From: Dyadobacter sp. 50-39
Lineage (GTDB): Bacteria; Bacteroidota; Bacteroidia; Cytophagales; Spirosomataceae
Assembly (NCBI GenBank): GCA_001898145.1
Contig: MKSR01000012.1
Span: 124,001-188,000, forward strand
Length of the DNA: 64,000 bases
Reading direction: 5' to 3'
Shown: in pieces, positions 51,098 to 61,500 of the stretch
How positions within the stretch are numbered: position 1 is the first letter of the stretch
Layout: each line of letters opens with the position of its first letter
Program-made: the position numbers and the translations under genes
The notes under the pieces: model-generated
Databases searched by the model: none
What the model was told of the DNA's origin: nothing
The model's input: the letters and a program-made list of their open reading frames with translations, nothing else

Positions 51098-52927
51098 TTA
51101 TTTGGAATTCCTGAAATTGTTCAGCAACACTTTGGCGGCGCGAATGTCATAGTCGAACATTTCCGCCGTTTGCGCCGAGATCTTTTCTGCCTCGGCAATG
51201 GCCGGCGCGGCATCCTTTCCGGTAAGGTCCAGGATATTCAGGGCCTGGAGCCGGGCATAGGGGTTGTCGCTTTTCAATGCATCGGTCAATGCAGCTATGG
51301 CACCCGGTTTATCTGTACCGGTCACGTACAACGCCTCGGCGGCGGCGATGCGCACGGCCGGTTCAGGGTCTTTCAATGCCTTTTGCAGTGCGGTTTTGCC
51401 TGATGCGGCCTTTAAAACGGTCAGGCCGGTAGCTCCCCAATAGCGTACCGACGGGTCGGGGTCGGCCAGTGCCTCGATCAGCGCCTTGGTGTTTGCAGGG
51501 TTTCTCGACGAAGCCTTGTCCGCAATGGCGACAATCTTGCCGAAATTATACCGGCCGCTCCGGGCGTAATCGTATAATGGCGTCGTTTTCGCAATCTCGT
51601 AAATGATGGCCTCCGGGATAAAGCCTACGTCTTTGTAACTACCGATCCACTGCTCATTGCCCTTCCGCAGCCTGTCCAGCTCCTTTTTGTACCGCGGATC
51701 GCCAGCCAGGTTATGGGTGTCGTGCGGGTCGGCATCGACGTCGAAAAGCTCCTCGGCAGGTTTCGGCTCCCAGAATTTGGATTGTGCCGCATTCAGCTTT
51801 CCGGCCTTGTAAAGATCTTCCCACGATTTCACCGACGGCGCACGCCAGAGATATTCCAGGTACTGCCCGTAAATTTTGTGAGGTAAATAATTCCGGATGT
51901 ACCGAAACTTCTTGTCCCGCACCGAACGCGACATATCGATCCGCTCGTCCATTCTTCCGCGAAAACCAAATGCATATGGCGGTTCCGGCTTTTGCTGCTT
52001 GCCCAGAAACGCACCGCCCTGCATGTAGTCAGGCACTTTAATATCCGCCAGACTCAACACCGTCGGTGCAAAATCGAGGAACGTCACCAGCCTGTCCGAT
52101 ACGGTGCCTTGTTGCTGACTTGCCAGATGCGCATATTTCGGCGGCAAATGGATGATCAGCGGAACATGCAGGCCCGATTCGTACATAAAACGCTTGCTGC
52201 GGGCCAGTACGCCGCCATTATCGGCATAGTAAAAGACAATCGTATTCTCCGCTAACCCCTCGTCTTTCAACTCCTGCAAGAGCTTCCCGAACTGCCGGTC
52301 CATTTCTTCCAGCTTGTCGTAATACTGGGCCCAATCGTGTTTCAGTTCGGGCGTCGCCGGATGGTAAGGCGGCAGCGGCACTTTTTCAGGGTCATGTTTC
52401 AGCACCGGGAGCGGCTCGTGGAGCGAGCTTTCGTGGGATACATTCAAATTAAATACCGCAAAAAACGGCTGGCCCGGCTTCCGGTTCTTGTATGTCGCTT
52501 TACCGCTCGATTCATCCCAGGCATCTGGCTGATCCGGCGTGTTATAATCCTTCTTGGCATTGTTCGTCGTGTAATAGCCGGCCTCACGCAGGTATTTCGG
52601 GAAGAACTTCACAAATCCGGGTGCCGGGTACGTGCTGCGCATGTGCTCAGTTCCGAGCGAAGGCGGGTACATGCCTGTAATGAGCGTGTTCCGCGAGGGT
52701 GCACACACGGGAGCGGTCGAGAATGCATTTTTGTATCGGATACTCCCGGTCGCGAACAGGTCCAGGTTCGGCGTGGTGGCGAATTTGTCGCCGTAACTGC
52801 CGAGTAATATGGTATTGTCCTCGCTGACGATCCAGAGGATGTTCGGGCGGTCCTGCGCCAGGGCCGGATGTAATGCGATGGTGAATATCGCCAGAAGGAT
52901 TTTGCGGGTCAGGTTTTGCATTTGCAT
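51098..52927 (-). CDS. Periplasmic sulfatase with C-terminal HEAT repeats
   Basis: 609 residues with a signal peptide (1-24). Sulfatase fold about 27-455, with modified-Cys motif CAPSR (Cys75, changed to formylglycine) in a TAPVCAPSRNTLITG context, metal site SEDN (34-37) and later Asp-Asn in YYADNGG. Residues about 470-600 are helical HEAT/PBS-like repeats (ALADPDPSVRYWGATGL, ALKDPEPAVRIAAAEAL). It hydrolyses a sulfate ester; the repeats may bind the substrate or a partner. Third of three sulfatases in the operon, 23 bases after the previous one. Confidence 0.88.
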   Translation of the reverse strand: MQMQNLTRKILLAIFTIALHPALAQDRPNILWIVSEDNTILLGSYGDKFATTPNLDLFATGSIRYKNAFSTAPVCAPSRNTLITGMYPPSLGTEHMRSTYPAPGFVKFFPKYLREAGYYTTNNAKKDYNTPDQPDAWDESSGKATYKNRKPGQPFFAVFNLNVSHESSLHEPLPVLKHDPEKVPLPPYHPATPELKHDWAQYYDKLEEMDRQFGKLLQELKDEGLAENTIVFYYADNGGVLARSKRFMYESGLHVPLIIHLPPKYAHLASQQQGTVSDRLVTFLDFAPTVLSLADIKVPDYMQGGAFLGKQQKPEPPYAFGFRGRMDERIDMSRSVRDKKFRYIRNYLPHKIYGQYLEYLWRAPSVKSWEDLYKAGKLNAAQSKFWEPKPAEELFDVDADPHDTHNLAGDPRYKKELDRLRKGNEQWIGSYKDVGFIPEAIIYEIAKTTPLYDYARSGRYNFGKIVAIADKASSRNPANTKALIEALADPDPSVRYWGATGLTVLKAASGKTALQKALKDPEPAVRIAAAEALYVTGTDKPGAIAALTDALKSDNPYARLQALNILDLTGKDAAPAIAEAEKISAQTAEMFDYDIRAAKVLLNNFRNSK

Positions 52928-52950
52928 TATAGTAACGAATCAAACACCAT

Positions 52951-55266
52951 TTATTTCGTCCCCAGAGCAGCCTGCTGCGCTGGCGCGAGGTCGATGGTTA
53001 CTTTATTGATTTTACCAGTAAATGCAAAAGGCACTTTGTAGGTATCCCCTACCGGTGTCAGGTCATCGAAACCCACATTCACACCCTCGTGCAGATACAA
53101 TGCATCAGAAGTTTTGGCCAATGTCCCTTCTCCGACTTTCGCATTATTGACATACAAAGTCACCACCCCACCACCATTCTGGTCATACAGAACGTTCGCT
53201 TTCAACTCCACTTTACCGGCAGGTAAGGTAGCAGGCGCCGAGCTCACGGCATATCTGTTGCCATCGCCCACTGCGTACACAAAATGTAGTTTCTGATTCT
53301 GGATAAAAAAGCTCAGCCCTCCTGCCGCGCCGCCTCGCGAGAGAAGAACACCTTCGGTTTCCGCACCGGCCAACACAGCGTCCGCAGCGATCGAGAACGA
53401 ACGTTTCAATGCAAACGGGCTCGCCACATCGATGATCGTCGATTGGCCCGGATAAAGTACTACCTTATCCACCTGGTTATAGGCAGTGGGTAGGGTAAAT
53501 GGCTCGGTACCATCTTTCAGCGGGTACACATTGTATTTCAAAGCCTCGCTGTCGAAGAGCGCTTTCAGCTCTTTCAGCTTCGCCGGATTGGATGCGGCCA
53601 GGTCGTTGGTTTCATTAAAATCTTCATTCAGATTATAGAGCTCCCATTTGTCCTTCTCAAAATCCTGTCCTTTGACATGCAATGACCCCGCTTTCCAGCC
53701 GTCTTTATAAATGGAGCGTGAGCCGCGGATTTCATAGTACTGCACCGTATGGCGGCTTTTGGCGCCGGCGTCGTTGAGGCTGTAAGCCAGGCTCGTGCCT
53801 TCGATCGGATCTTGCTTGATGCCGTTCAGCACTACCGGCGCTTTGATGTTCAGCAATTCCAATGTAGTGGGCAGAATGTCGGAAACATGGCCGTACTGGT
53901 TCCGGATGCCCCCTTTTTCCTTAATGCCTTTGGGATAGAACACAATCAGCGGATTGTGCGTGCCGCCTTCCGCATTGGCGTCCTGTTTCCAGTGGCGGAA
54001 AGGCACATTGGTCGCCGCAGCCCAGCCGAGCGGATAGTTAACTTTTGAAAACTCGGTACCTATCAGGTCGATCTGCTCGATGTTCTTTTTCAAACGCTCC
54101 TCTTCCGAAATACCCGTTCCAAAGTTGTTGACGGTACCTACGAATGTCCCTTCCTTACTGGCCCCATTGTCCCCTACCGATACGATCACAATGGTGTTAT
54201 CCAGCTCGCCCGATTCGCGGATGTGGCTGATAACCCGCCCGATTTCATGGTCTGTTTGTTCCAAAAAGCCCGCATATGTTTCCATAAACCGCGCGTAGAG
54301 TTTTTTCTCCTCGGTACCGAGCGAATTCCATTCTTTCACACCCGGATTACGCGGCGGCACCTTGGCCGTTTTGGGTACTACCCCCAGCTTGATTTGATTT
54401 ACCAAAACCTGCTCGCGGTAAGCATCCCAGCCCGCATCGAACTTGCCTTTGTATTTGTCCGACCATTTCTTAGCGACCTGATGCGGCGCGTGCCCGGCCC
54501 CGGTAGCTACATATAAAAAGAAAGGCTTGTCGGGATTCCCCGATTTCTGGCTTGCCAAATAGCTGATGGCACGGTCGGCGATGAGTTCGTTAAAATGCTT
54601 GCCATCCTGCCGGTCCGGTTCGCGGTGCGTGCCTTCCCAAAGCTCGGGATGCCATTGGTCAATGCTCCCGCGTGACGGAAATCCGTAAAACTGCTCGAAG
54701 CCGCGTCCGGTCGGCCAGCGGTTGAATGGCCCTGCCGGCGTGAGGTCCGCCAACGGCGTAATGTGCCATTTGCCTAGCGCAAAGGTATTGTAGCCATTAT
54801 CTCTCAGGATTTCCGCGATCGTACCTTTCTCAAACGGAATGAGCGCGTCATAGCCCGGTGTGCCGATGGCGGTTTCGGGGAATAGCCCCATATGCGCGGA
54901 ATGCGCGTTGCGGCCCGTGAGCAGGGATGCGCGTGTGGGAGCGCAAATGGCGGTCGTGTGGAAATTGGTATATCTCAACCCGTTGTTAGCGAGGCTGTCC
55001 AGCGTAGGGGTATGGATCAGCCCTCCGAAAGTACTGATGGCGCCGTAACCAATATCGTCCAGCAATATCCACACCACATTCGGAGCGCCTTTTGGCGCCT
55101 TCTTTTTCTCGGGCCACGACTGCTGCGTTTCCGCCACTGTTTTGCCGATTTTTCCCTGGTAAGCAGGTGCAGGCGCATATTGCGCATTCACGCCACTGGC
55201 CGCCAACAGAGTCAAAGCTCCCAGCGAGAATTGACTCCATGAATGATACATTTTTTTCATAACCAC
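52951..55266 (-). CDS. Arylsulfatase with C-terminal beta domain
   Basis: 771 residues with a signal peptide (about 1-29). Sulfatase domain about 60-560: metal-binding WILLDDIGYG, modified Cys108 in TAICAPTRASLLTGRN (CxPxR, a substrate for formylglycine-generating enzyme), GKWHITP and SVGDNGASKEGT. The last ~160 residues form a jelly-roll-like domain (LKRSFSIAADAVL, GGLSFFIQNQKLHFVY). The size and layout resemble P. aeruginosa AtsA-type arylsulfatases. A second possible start is 6 bases inside. Fourth gene of the operon. Confidence 0.9.
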   Translation of the reverse strand: MVMKKMYHSWSQFSLGALTLLAASGVNAQYAPAPAYQGKIGKTVAETQQSWPEKKKAPKGAPNVVWILLDDIGYGAISTFGGLIHTPTLDSLANNGLRYTNFHTTAICAPTRASLLTGRNAHSAHMGLFPETAIGTPGYDALIPFEKGTIAEILRDNGYNTFALGKWHITPLADLTPAGPFNRWPTGRGFEQFYGFPSRGSIDQWHPELWEGTHREPDRQDGKHFNELIADRAISYLASQKSGNPDKPFFLYVATGAGHAPHQVAKKWSDKYKGKFDAGWDAYREQVLVNQIKLGVVPKTAKVPPRNPGVKEWNSLGTEEKKLYARFMETYAGFLEQTDHEIGRVISHIRESGELDNTIVIVSVGDNGASKEGTFVGTVNNFGTGISEEERLKKNIEQIDLIGTEFSKVNYPLGWAAATNVPFRHWKQDANAEGGTHNPLIVFYPKGIKEKGGIRNQYGHVSDILPTTLELLNIKAPVVLNGIKQDPIEGTSLAYSLNDAGAKSRHTVQYYEIRGSRSIYKDGWKAGSLHVKGQDFEKDKWELYNLNEDFNETNDLAASNPAKLKELKALFDSEALKYNVYPLKDGTEPFTLPTAYNQVDKVVLYPGQSTIIDVASPFALKRSFSIAADAVLAGAETEGVLLSRGGAAGGLSFFIQNQKLHFVYAVGDGNRYAVSSAPATLPAGKVELKANVLYDQNGGGVVTLYVNNAKVGEGTLAKTSDALYLHEGVNVGFDDLTPVGDTYKVPFAFTGKINKVTIDLAPAQQAALGTK

Positions 55267-55300
55267 TGTTTTTGAATGTGTTTTAAATCAATATCAATTC

Positions 55301-56884
55301 CTATCTGATCGTATTCCAGTCCACCACACCTACTTTCACGGCCCATTCGGAGAACTCCTTTTCCAATTCCTTCACTTTCTCGGGATGGCGTCCGGTGAGG
55401 TTACGGGTTTCGCTGCGGTCGGTTTTCAGGTTATACAATTCCCATGGCTGATTGAGCTCGGCCACTAGCTTCCAGTCGCCATTGCGCACAGCCCGGCTGC
55501 CCTCGTGCTCCCAGAAAATAGTTTTGTGCTGCTTCGCTGCCGGATTTTGAAACAGGTGTGTCAACGAAGAGCCCGCGAGAGGTGTAAGTTTTTCTTCCCC
55601 GAAGATTTCGGGGTAATGCACGCCCGCCACTTCGAGGATGGTCGGCATGATATCGGTAATGTGGCTTACCTGGTTGCTCAACGCATTGCCCTTGATTTTT
55701 CCCGGATACCAGGCGATGAATGGCGATGCAATGCCGCCCTCGTGGGTATTTTTCTTGAAAAGTCTGAAAGGCGTATTGCTGGCATTGCCCCAGGGAGGAT
55801 CATAGCTGTCAATGGAATTCACCGAGCCGGGTTCGCCTGTTTTTTGGGTGACATAGCTCCATTCCCGAACCGTGTCCCCGCTTCCGCCATTGTCCGAAAC
55901 AAATAGCAAAAGGGTGTTCCTGTCGCGCCCGATGGCTTTTAGTTTGGCGAGTACCTGCCCGATGCATTGGTCCATACGGTCCACCATTGCCGCGTAAATC
56001 GCCATCCGGGTGTCCCACTGCGCTTTTTCCGCGACGGATAATGCGTTCCATTCTGGCGCTCTTTCATAGCGTGGCGACAGTTTCCATTCCTTTCTGATAA
56101 TGCCCAGCGCGATCAGCTTCCGGTACCGGGCCTGTCGCAATGCATCCCAGCCCTGCATGTACTTGCCTTTGTATCTGGCAATGTCTTCCGGAAGTGCCTG
56201 GATCGGCCAGTGCGGTGCATTGTAGGCGAGGAATAAAAAGAAAGGATTTTGCTGATCTTTAATGCGATCGATGGATTGGATGGCAAAATCCGTAATGGCT
56301 TGTGTGAGATAGCGTGAAGTATCGTGGCGTTGTATCTGCCGCCCATTCACCTGAAAAGTAACAGTCCGTCCGTCGTTGTAAAGCGGCTCGGAGTTGAAAT
56401 AGCTGGCTCCATTGTTTTGCAGGGTAAACGACTGATCGAACCCGCGGTTCACAGCCCAGGCCGAGGGCACCAGTCCGACATGCCATTTACCCGAAACAAT
56501 GGTATGATAGCCTGCCGTTTTGAGCAGCTGGGCAATAGTGACGCTGTTTTTGCTCAGATATCCCTTGTAAGCAGGCGTACCCTTGTCCTGCACCATGTCG
56601 CCTACGCCCGCCTGATGCGGGTACAGTCCCGTCAGCAACGCTGCACGCGACGGGCAGCAGCGGCCGCTGTTGTAAAACTGGGTAATGCGCAAGCCCTCCC
56701 GCGCGAGTTTGTCCAGGTTGGGTGTGCCGATTTCGGAGCCGAAGCTCCCCAGATCCGAGAAGCCCATATCGTCGGCGAGTATCAGGACAATATTAGGTTT
56801 CCCCGAGGTGGATTGTGCGGGCACCGGCGTGATAGCCGCCAATGCCCAAAGAGTACCCATCCAAAAGGAAGATTTCGTATTCAT
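55301..56884 (-). CDS. Arylsulfatase (compact)
   Basis: 527 residues with a signal peptide (1-23, cleavage after VPAQ). One sulfatase domain: ILADDMGFSDLGSFG (metal ligands), modified Cys76 in SGRCCPSRAALLTGLYP, GKWHVGLVP and VSDNGGSGDT. It is shorter than its neighbour and lacks the C-terminal beta domain. Third gene of the operon, 35 bases after susD and 34 before the next sulfatase. Substrate unknown. Confidence 0.9.
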   Translation of the reverse strand: MNTKSSFWMGTLWALAAITPVPAQSTSGKPNIVLILADDMGFSDLGSFGSEIGTPNLDKLAREGLRITQFYNSGRCCPSRAALLTGLYPHQAGVGDMVQDKGTPAYKGYLSKNSVTIAQLLKTAGYHTIVSGKWHVGLVPSAWAVNRGFDQSFTLQNNGASYFNSEPLYNDGRTVTFQVNGRQIQRHDTSRYLTQAITDFAIQSIDRIKDQQNPFFLFLAYNAPHWPIQALPEDIARYKGKYMQGWDALRQARYRKLIALGIIRKEWKLSPRYERAPEWNALSVAEKAQWDTRMAIYAAMVDRMDQCIGQVLAKLKAIGRDRNTLLLFVSDNGGSGDTVREWSYVTQKTGEPGSVNSIDSYDPPWGNASNTPFRLFKKNTHEGGIASPFIAWYPGKIKGNALSNQVSHITDIMPTILEVAGVHYPEIFGEEKLTPLAGSSLTHLFQNPAAKQHKTIFWEHEGSRAVRNGDWKLVAELNQPWELYNLKTDRSETRNLTGRHPEKVKELEKEFSEWAVKVGVVDWNTIR

Positions 56885-56919
56885 TCAATATTCAATTCCA
56901 GCAGATTGCAAACACAGTA

Positions 56920-58488
56920 TTACTCCCAGAGCGGGTTTTGCTTCAAAAGGGCATTGTTATCGATCTCCGATTGGGGGATCGGGTAAAAGACGTGCTTCGG
57001 AGCCGCATTCGTTTTGCCGACTTTCTGCTGATTAGCCACAAATGTGCTGTTGTAGTTCGCATCGCGCTGACGGATCAGGTCAAACCAGCGCTGATACTCG
57101 TAAGTGAGCTCCAGACGGCGGTCGAGATACACCGAGTCACGGAACTGGTCTCTGGTCAATCCGGTGGTCAGGTCGGGCAGGCCGGCGCGTTTCCGGACTC
57201 TGTTCAGCGATTTGTAGGCCTTTTGCGTCGGACCGTTCGCCTCGTTTTCCGCTTCGGCGTGGATCAGCAATAATTCGGCGTAACGGATAATGGGCACATT
57301 GGCTGCCGACTGGTTGGTCACCGCCGTAGAAGCCGGATCGGCCCATTTGTTCCAGAACGGCGTCGAGTCGTTGGGTACGGCTGCATTGGCAATCGGCAGG
57401 GCGTATTTGCGGCCGTTGGTCGGGCTGGTGAAGCTTCTGACGAATGTAACATCGCGGCGCTTATCGCCCGGTTTATACAATTTATAAATGCTGAAAAACT
57501 TGTCGTTGCCCTGCGTGTAATAGCGCACCATGTGGGCATAGTTGCCATTCAGGCCCGGCACACCGGAGAGGATCGAACGCGGCCATTCGTTGTTACCCTG
57601 TGCCAGGGAGTTGGATTTAAACTGCGCCGAGAAAATATGTTCCTTGTTGTTTTTGAATGCAGGCAAAAACACTTCGGCATAGTTGGCCACGAGGTCGTAC
57701 CCGTAATTACCTGTGCCGCCGTCCGCCGACGACAATGCTTCCTCGGCCTTGTTCACCGCGCTCTGGTATTTGGCACTCACTTTCAGCGGGAACGATGCCT
57801 GCGCCAGGTATACCTTCGCGAGCAATGCCTTCGCAGCGCCCGCCGTCGCCCGCCCTACATTAGGCGACGCGTAAGTAGCGGGCAGCACTGTTGCAGCTTC
57901 GGTAAGGTCTTTCTCGATTTGCGCGTAAATGTCCGCCGAAGGCGATTTCGCAATCGCATAATCTCCCGCGTTCACAAATTTCTGGTATTCGAGGATCAGC
58001 GGCACATCGCCGTACAAACGAACGAGGTTGAAATAATACAATGCACGAAGGAATTTAGTCTCGCCCAGCAGACGTGCTTTCAACGATTCGTCAAACTGAA
58101 TAGCCGGTACTTTTTCGAGCACGACATTGGCCTTCTTGATCGCGGCATAATGCTGCTGCCAGATTTCGTAAATCCGCAGGTTGGTTGATGAATGCGCCAG
58201 TACGGACAACGACCGCACGTCGGGGTTCGTCGCACCCGGTCCCGGGTCCTCGTCGTCCCCCGCCATGTTCATACCCGTGTTGAAAAGGGTGTTATAGGGC
58301 GTCTGGATCGAAGAGCCGCCTGAATTCAGGAAGAAATATACCGCATTCACGGCATTCACCGCATCGGCCTGCGTCTTGTAGTACTGGTCTTCCGACAAAA
58401 ATGCTTCCGGTTCTTCTTTCAGGAATTCCTCGCACGATAGCGACGCGAATGCCGTAAAACCCAATAGAATATATTTAAATGCTTTCAT
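56920..58488 (-). CDS. SusD/RagB-family surface glycan-binding lipoprotein
   Basis: 522 residues. Lipoprotein signal with Cys19 (MKAFKYILLGFTAFASLSC). The SusD helical TPR-like scaffold is visible: YYFLN, a FLRALYYFNLVRLYGDVPLI helix, AKALLAKVYLAQASF and the closing RRLELTYEYQRWFDLIR. It covers the SusC pore as a lid and captures the ligand at the cell surface. The gene is 26 bases after susC, and the two surely work as a pair. Confidence 0.95.
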   Translation of the reverse strand: MKAFKYILLGFTAFASLSCEEFLKEEPEAFLSEDQYYKTQADAVNAVNAVYFFLNSGGSSIQTPYNTLFNTGMNMAGDDEDPGPGATNPDVRSLSVLAHSSTNLRIYEIWQQHYAAIKKANVVLEKVPAIQFDESLKARLLGETKFLRALYYFNLVRLYGDVPLILEYQKFVNAGDYAIAKSPSADIYAQIEKDLTEAATVLPATYASPNVGRATAGAAKALLAKVYLAQASFPLKVSAKYQSAVNKAEEALSSADGGTGNYGYDLVANYAEVFLPAFKNNKEHIFSAQFKSNSLAQGNNEWPRSILSGVPGLNGNYAHMVRYYTQGNDKFFSIYKLYKPGDKRRDVTFVRSFTSPTNGRKYALPIANAAVPNDSTPFWNKWADPASTAVTNQSAANVPIIRYAELLLIHAEAENEANGPTQKAYKSLNRVRKRAGLPDLTTGLTRDQFRDSVYLDRRLELTYEYQRWFDLIRQRDANYNSTFVANQQKVGKTNAAPKHVFYPIPQSEIDNNALLKQNPLWE

Positions 58489-58514
58489 TTCAATCTATTT
58501 TGGAATGGTGGTTA

Positions 58515-61500
58515 TCAGAAAGTGAGGGATAGACCCACCTGGTAGGATTTATTGTTAGGATACACACCCTGGTCAACCCCCTTGTTGATCAGCGACTGCC
58601 CGTTCAAGCTTACCTCAGGGTCAAAACCGGTGTATTTGGTCCAGGTTTTGGGGTTCTGCGCTGACACATACACCCGCAGGTTGTCGATATGCAGTCTCGA
58701 AAGCAGCGCTTTCGGGAACGTGTAGCCCAGCGAGAGGTTTTTCAAACGGTAGTAAGTCGCATCTTCGATAAACCGGTCCGAAATGGTAATCGCCGGGTCC
58801 TGGTAGGCAGCCTTTACATCGGTATTGGTGTTTGTCGGCGTCCAGCGGTCTAGCAGCAGATCGGAGCCATTGGTATACCCCGTACCGAGTTCAAGGTTGG
58901 CGCGGTTCGCATTATAGAGCTTGCCCCCGAGTGAAGCCTGAAAGAAAACGGTCAGGTCAAATCCTTCATAATTGAATGTATTGGTAATACCGCCCGTCAA
59001 AGCCGGCTGGTTTTTCACCACCACGCGGTCGCCTGCCTGTGTAATCACCCCATCGCCATTGATATCCTTGTATTTCTGGCCGCCGGGGCTTTTGTTTTGC
59101 TGCGGGGTCAATGGCGCATCGCCTTCCTGGATAATGCCGTCGGTCTGGTATACGATGAACGAACCCAGCGGATAACCCACTTTCGCGATCGATGGTGCGG
59201 AGATCACCGGGATGATCTGGTCCACGCCATCGCCCAGGCTCAGGATTTTATTGGTGTTTTTGGAAACGATGAAGATCGTGTTCCATTTGAATGCAGCTTC
59301 CGTGTTTCTTGAATTGATATACAACTCCACACCCTGGTTGGAAACCGCCCCGATGTTCTGGTACACCACCGAAGCCTGGCCGTTATAGAAGTCAGACAGA
59401 CCGGAAGTGCCTGGTACTGTACGAGTCAGGAGCAGATCCGTAGTTTTCTTGTAATAGTAGTCCGCGATAATGTTAATGCGGTTTTTGAACAGACCCAGGT
59501 CAATACCGAAATCCGTCTGGAAGGTCTTTTCCCAGCCCAGGTTCGGGTTGGGGACGGTGTTAGGCGCAAAGCCGGAAACGGTGGTATTCGAGAAGTTGTA
59601 GCGGAAATAGTTGAGCTGCGAAAGCGATTGGTACGCAGGGATATTCTGGTTACCCGTTTGTCCGGCACTCAAACGCAGTTTCAGCAGACTGATCTTTTTA
59701 AAACGCTGGAAGAATTTCTCTTCATTCACATTCCAGCCAATGGCGGCCGACGGGAAATAGCCCCATTTATTGCCGCTGCCGAATTTGGAAGAACCATCGG
59801 CCCGCAATGTAAATGTCACAAGGTAACGCTCGTCGAACGCATAGTTCACACGCCCGAGCCACGAAGCCAGCGCCCATTTGCTGGCCAGCGAGCGGGGAGC
59901 GATGGTGGTAACTCCGGTGGCCAGGTTGTTGTATTCAAATGCGTCTGTCGCAAAACCCGCAGCTTCGGCAATGGCTCCTTTGGTTTGGGAAACCTGCGCC
60001 GTAAAACCCGCCACCGCATTGACTTTATTCTTTTCGTCAAATTCCTTTTCATAGCTGACGGTGTTCTCGTTCAGCCAGTTGGTCGTAAATACGGAGCCGA
60101 CGATTGCGTCACCGCTCAAAGCGGCACCCTCCGATGTCGTGCTGGGCAAATAGCGGTTCTGCTTGTTGCCCACCACGTCAGCACCGATGAGGATTTTCGC
60201 TTTCAAACCATCCGCGATCGTGTATTCACCGGACACATTACCGAGGAAACGGTTCGTGATGGTCTCGTTCAGCTGGTTGTACAACGAGTTGATCGGGTTC
60301 TGCAGCGCCGACTCGAACGGGCTGTTCACGACGAATGTGCCATCGTCCTGGTAAATGGGCAGCGCCGGTGGCGTCAGCAACAGGTTTCCGACAATGGCTG
60401 TGGGGGCTACGTTCGCCTTGGTATTGCTCGCGTTCAAGCTGGTGAAAATACGGAAGCGGTCGCTGTACTGGTGGTCCAGGTTAATGCGTGCCGAGAAGCG
60501 GCGGAAGTCGGTGTTTTGCAGGATCCCATTCTGTTTGAAATAGTTACCTGAGATGGCAAGCTTCGTTTTATCGGATCCCGAGAGAATGGAAAGGTTATGG
60601 CTCTGGATTGAAGCGCTGCGGAAAGCGGCGTCCTGCCAGTCGGTGCCAGCGCCTGTGGTGTCGAGCGAATAACCTCCGATCGTAGGAATAGAAGCGGTTT
60701 TACCGGAGTTGGCAGCCGCGTCTTTGCGCAGTTGCCACCACTGTGCGGCATTCAGCAATGGAATGGTGCGGAGCACTTTCTGCTGCCCGTAATAGGCATC
60801 ATAGTTGATTGACGACTTGTTTTTCGAACCGCTTTTGGTGGTGATGATAACTACCCCATTCGCACCACGAGAGCCATAAATCGCTGTTGCTGAGGCATCT
60901 TTCAGCACATCAATATTCTCGATATCCGCCGTATTGATGGAAGAAAGCGGGTTGATCTTCGAACCGTCGGTCACGCCGGCGTCGGTGAGGCCGTAATCGT
61001 TATTGACCGGAAAACCGTCGATGACATACAATGGATCGCTACCGGCTGTGATGGAGTTGTTTCCGCGTATCTGCACGCTCACGCCCCCACCCGGCTGCCC
61101 GGAAGTCTGCGTGACGACCGCCCCGGCAACGGAACCCTGCAAAAGACGCTCTACCGACGCAACCGGCTGACTTTTGATCTCGATCGGGACCGAAGCGACG
61201 GAACCGGTAATGTCCTTCCGCTTCTGTTCGCCATAACCCACTACCACCACCTCGTCGAGCAGGTTAGCCGTTTTCAGCACGACTTCGACAGCTTCGGTCG
61301 GTTGTTCATAAATCTCGATTTCCTGCTGCTGGAAGCCGGTAATGCTGATCTGCAATGTAAATGGGAACTCCTTAGCCGGCGGGATACTGAACTTCCCGTC
61401 GATATCGGTCAGGGCATATTTCGTGGAGCCTTTCTCGACCACCGTTGCGCCGGGCAATCCCTGGCCCGATTCGTCTTTGACCACGCCCGTGATGACGTCC

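Noticed and set aside
59628-60551. 307-codon plus-strand frame inside susC
   Set aside because: Shadow frame; no family features.
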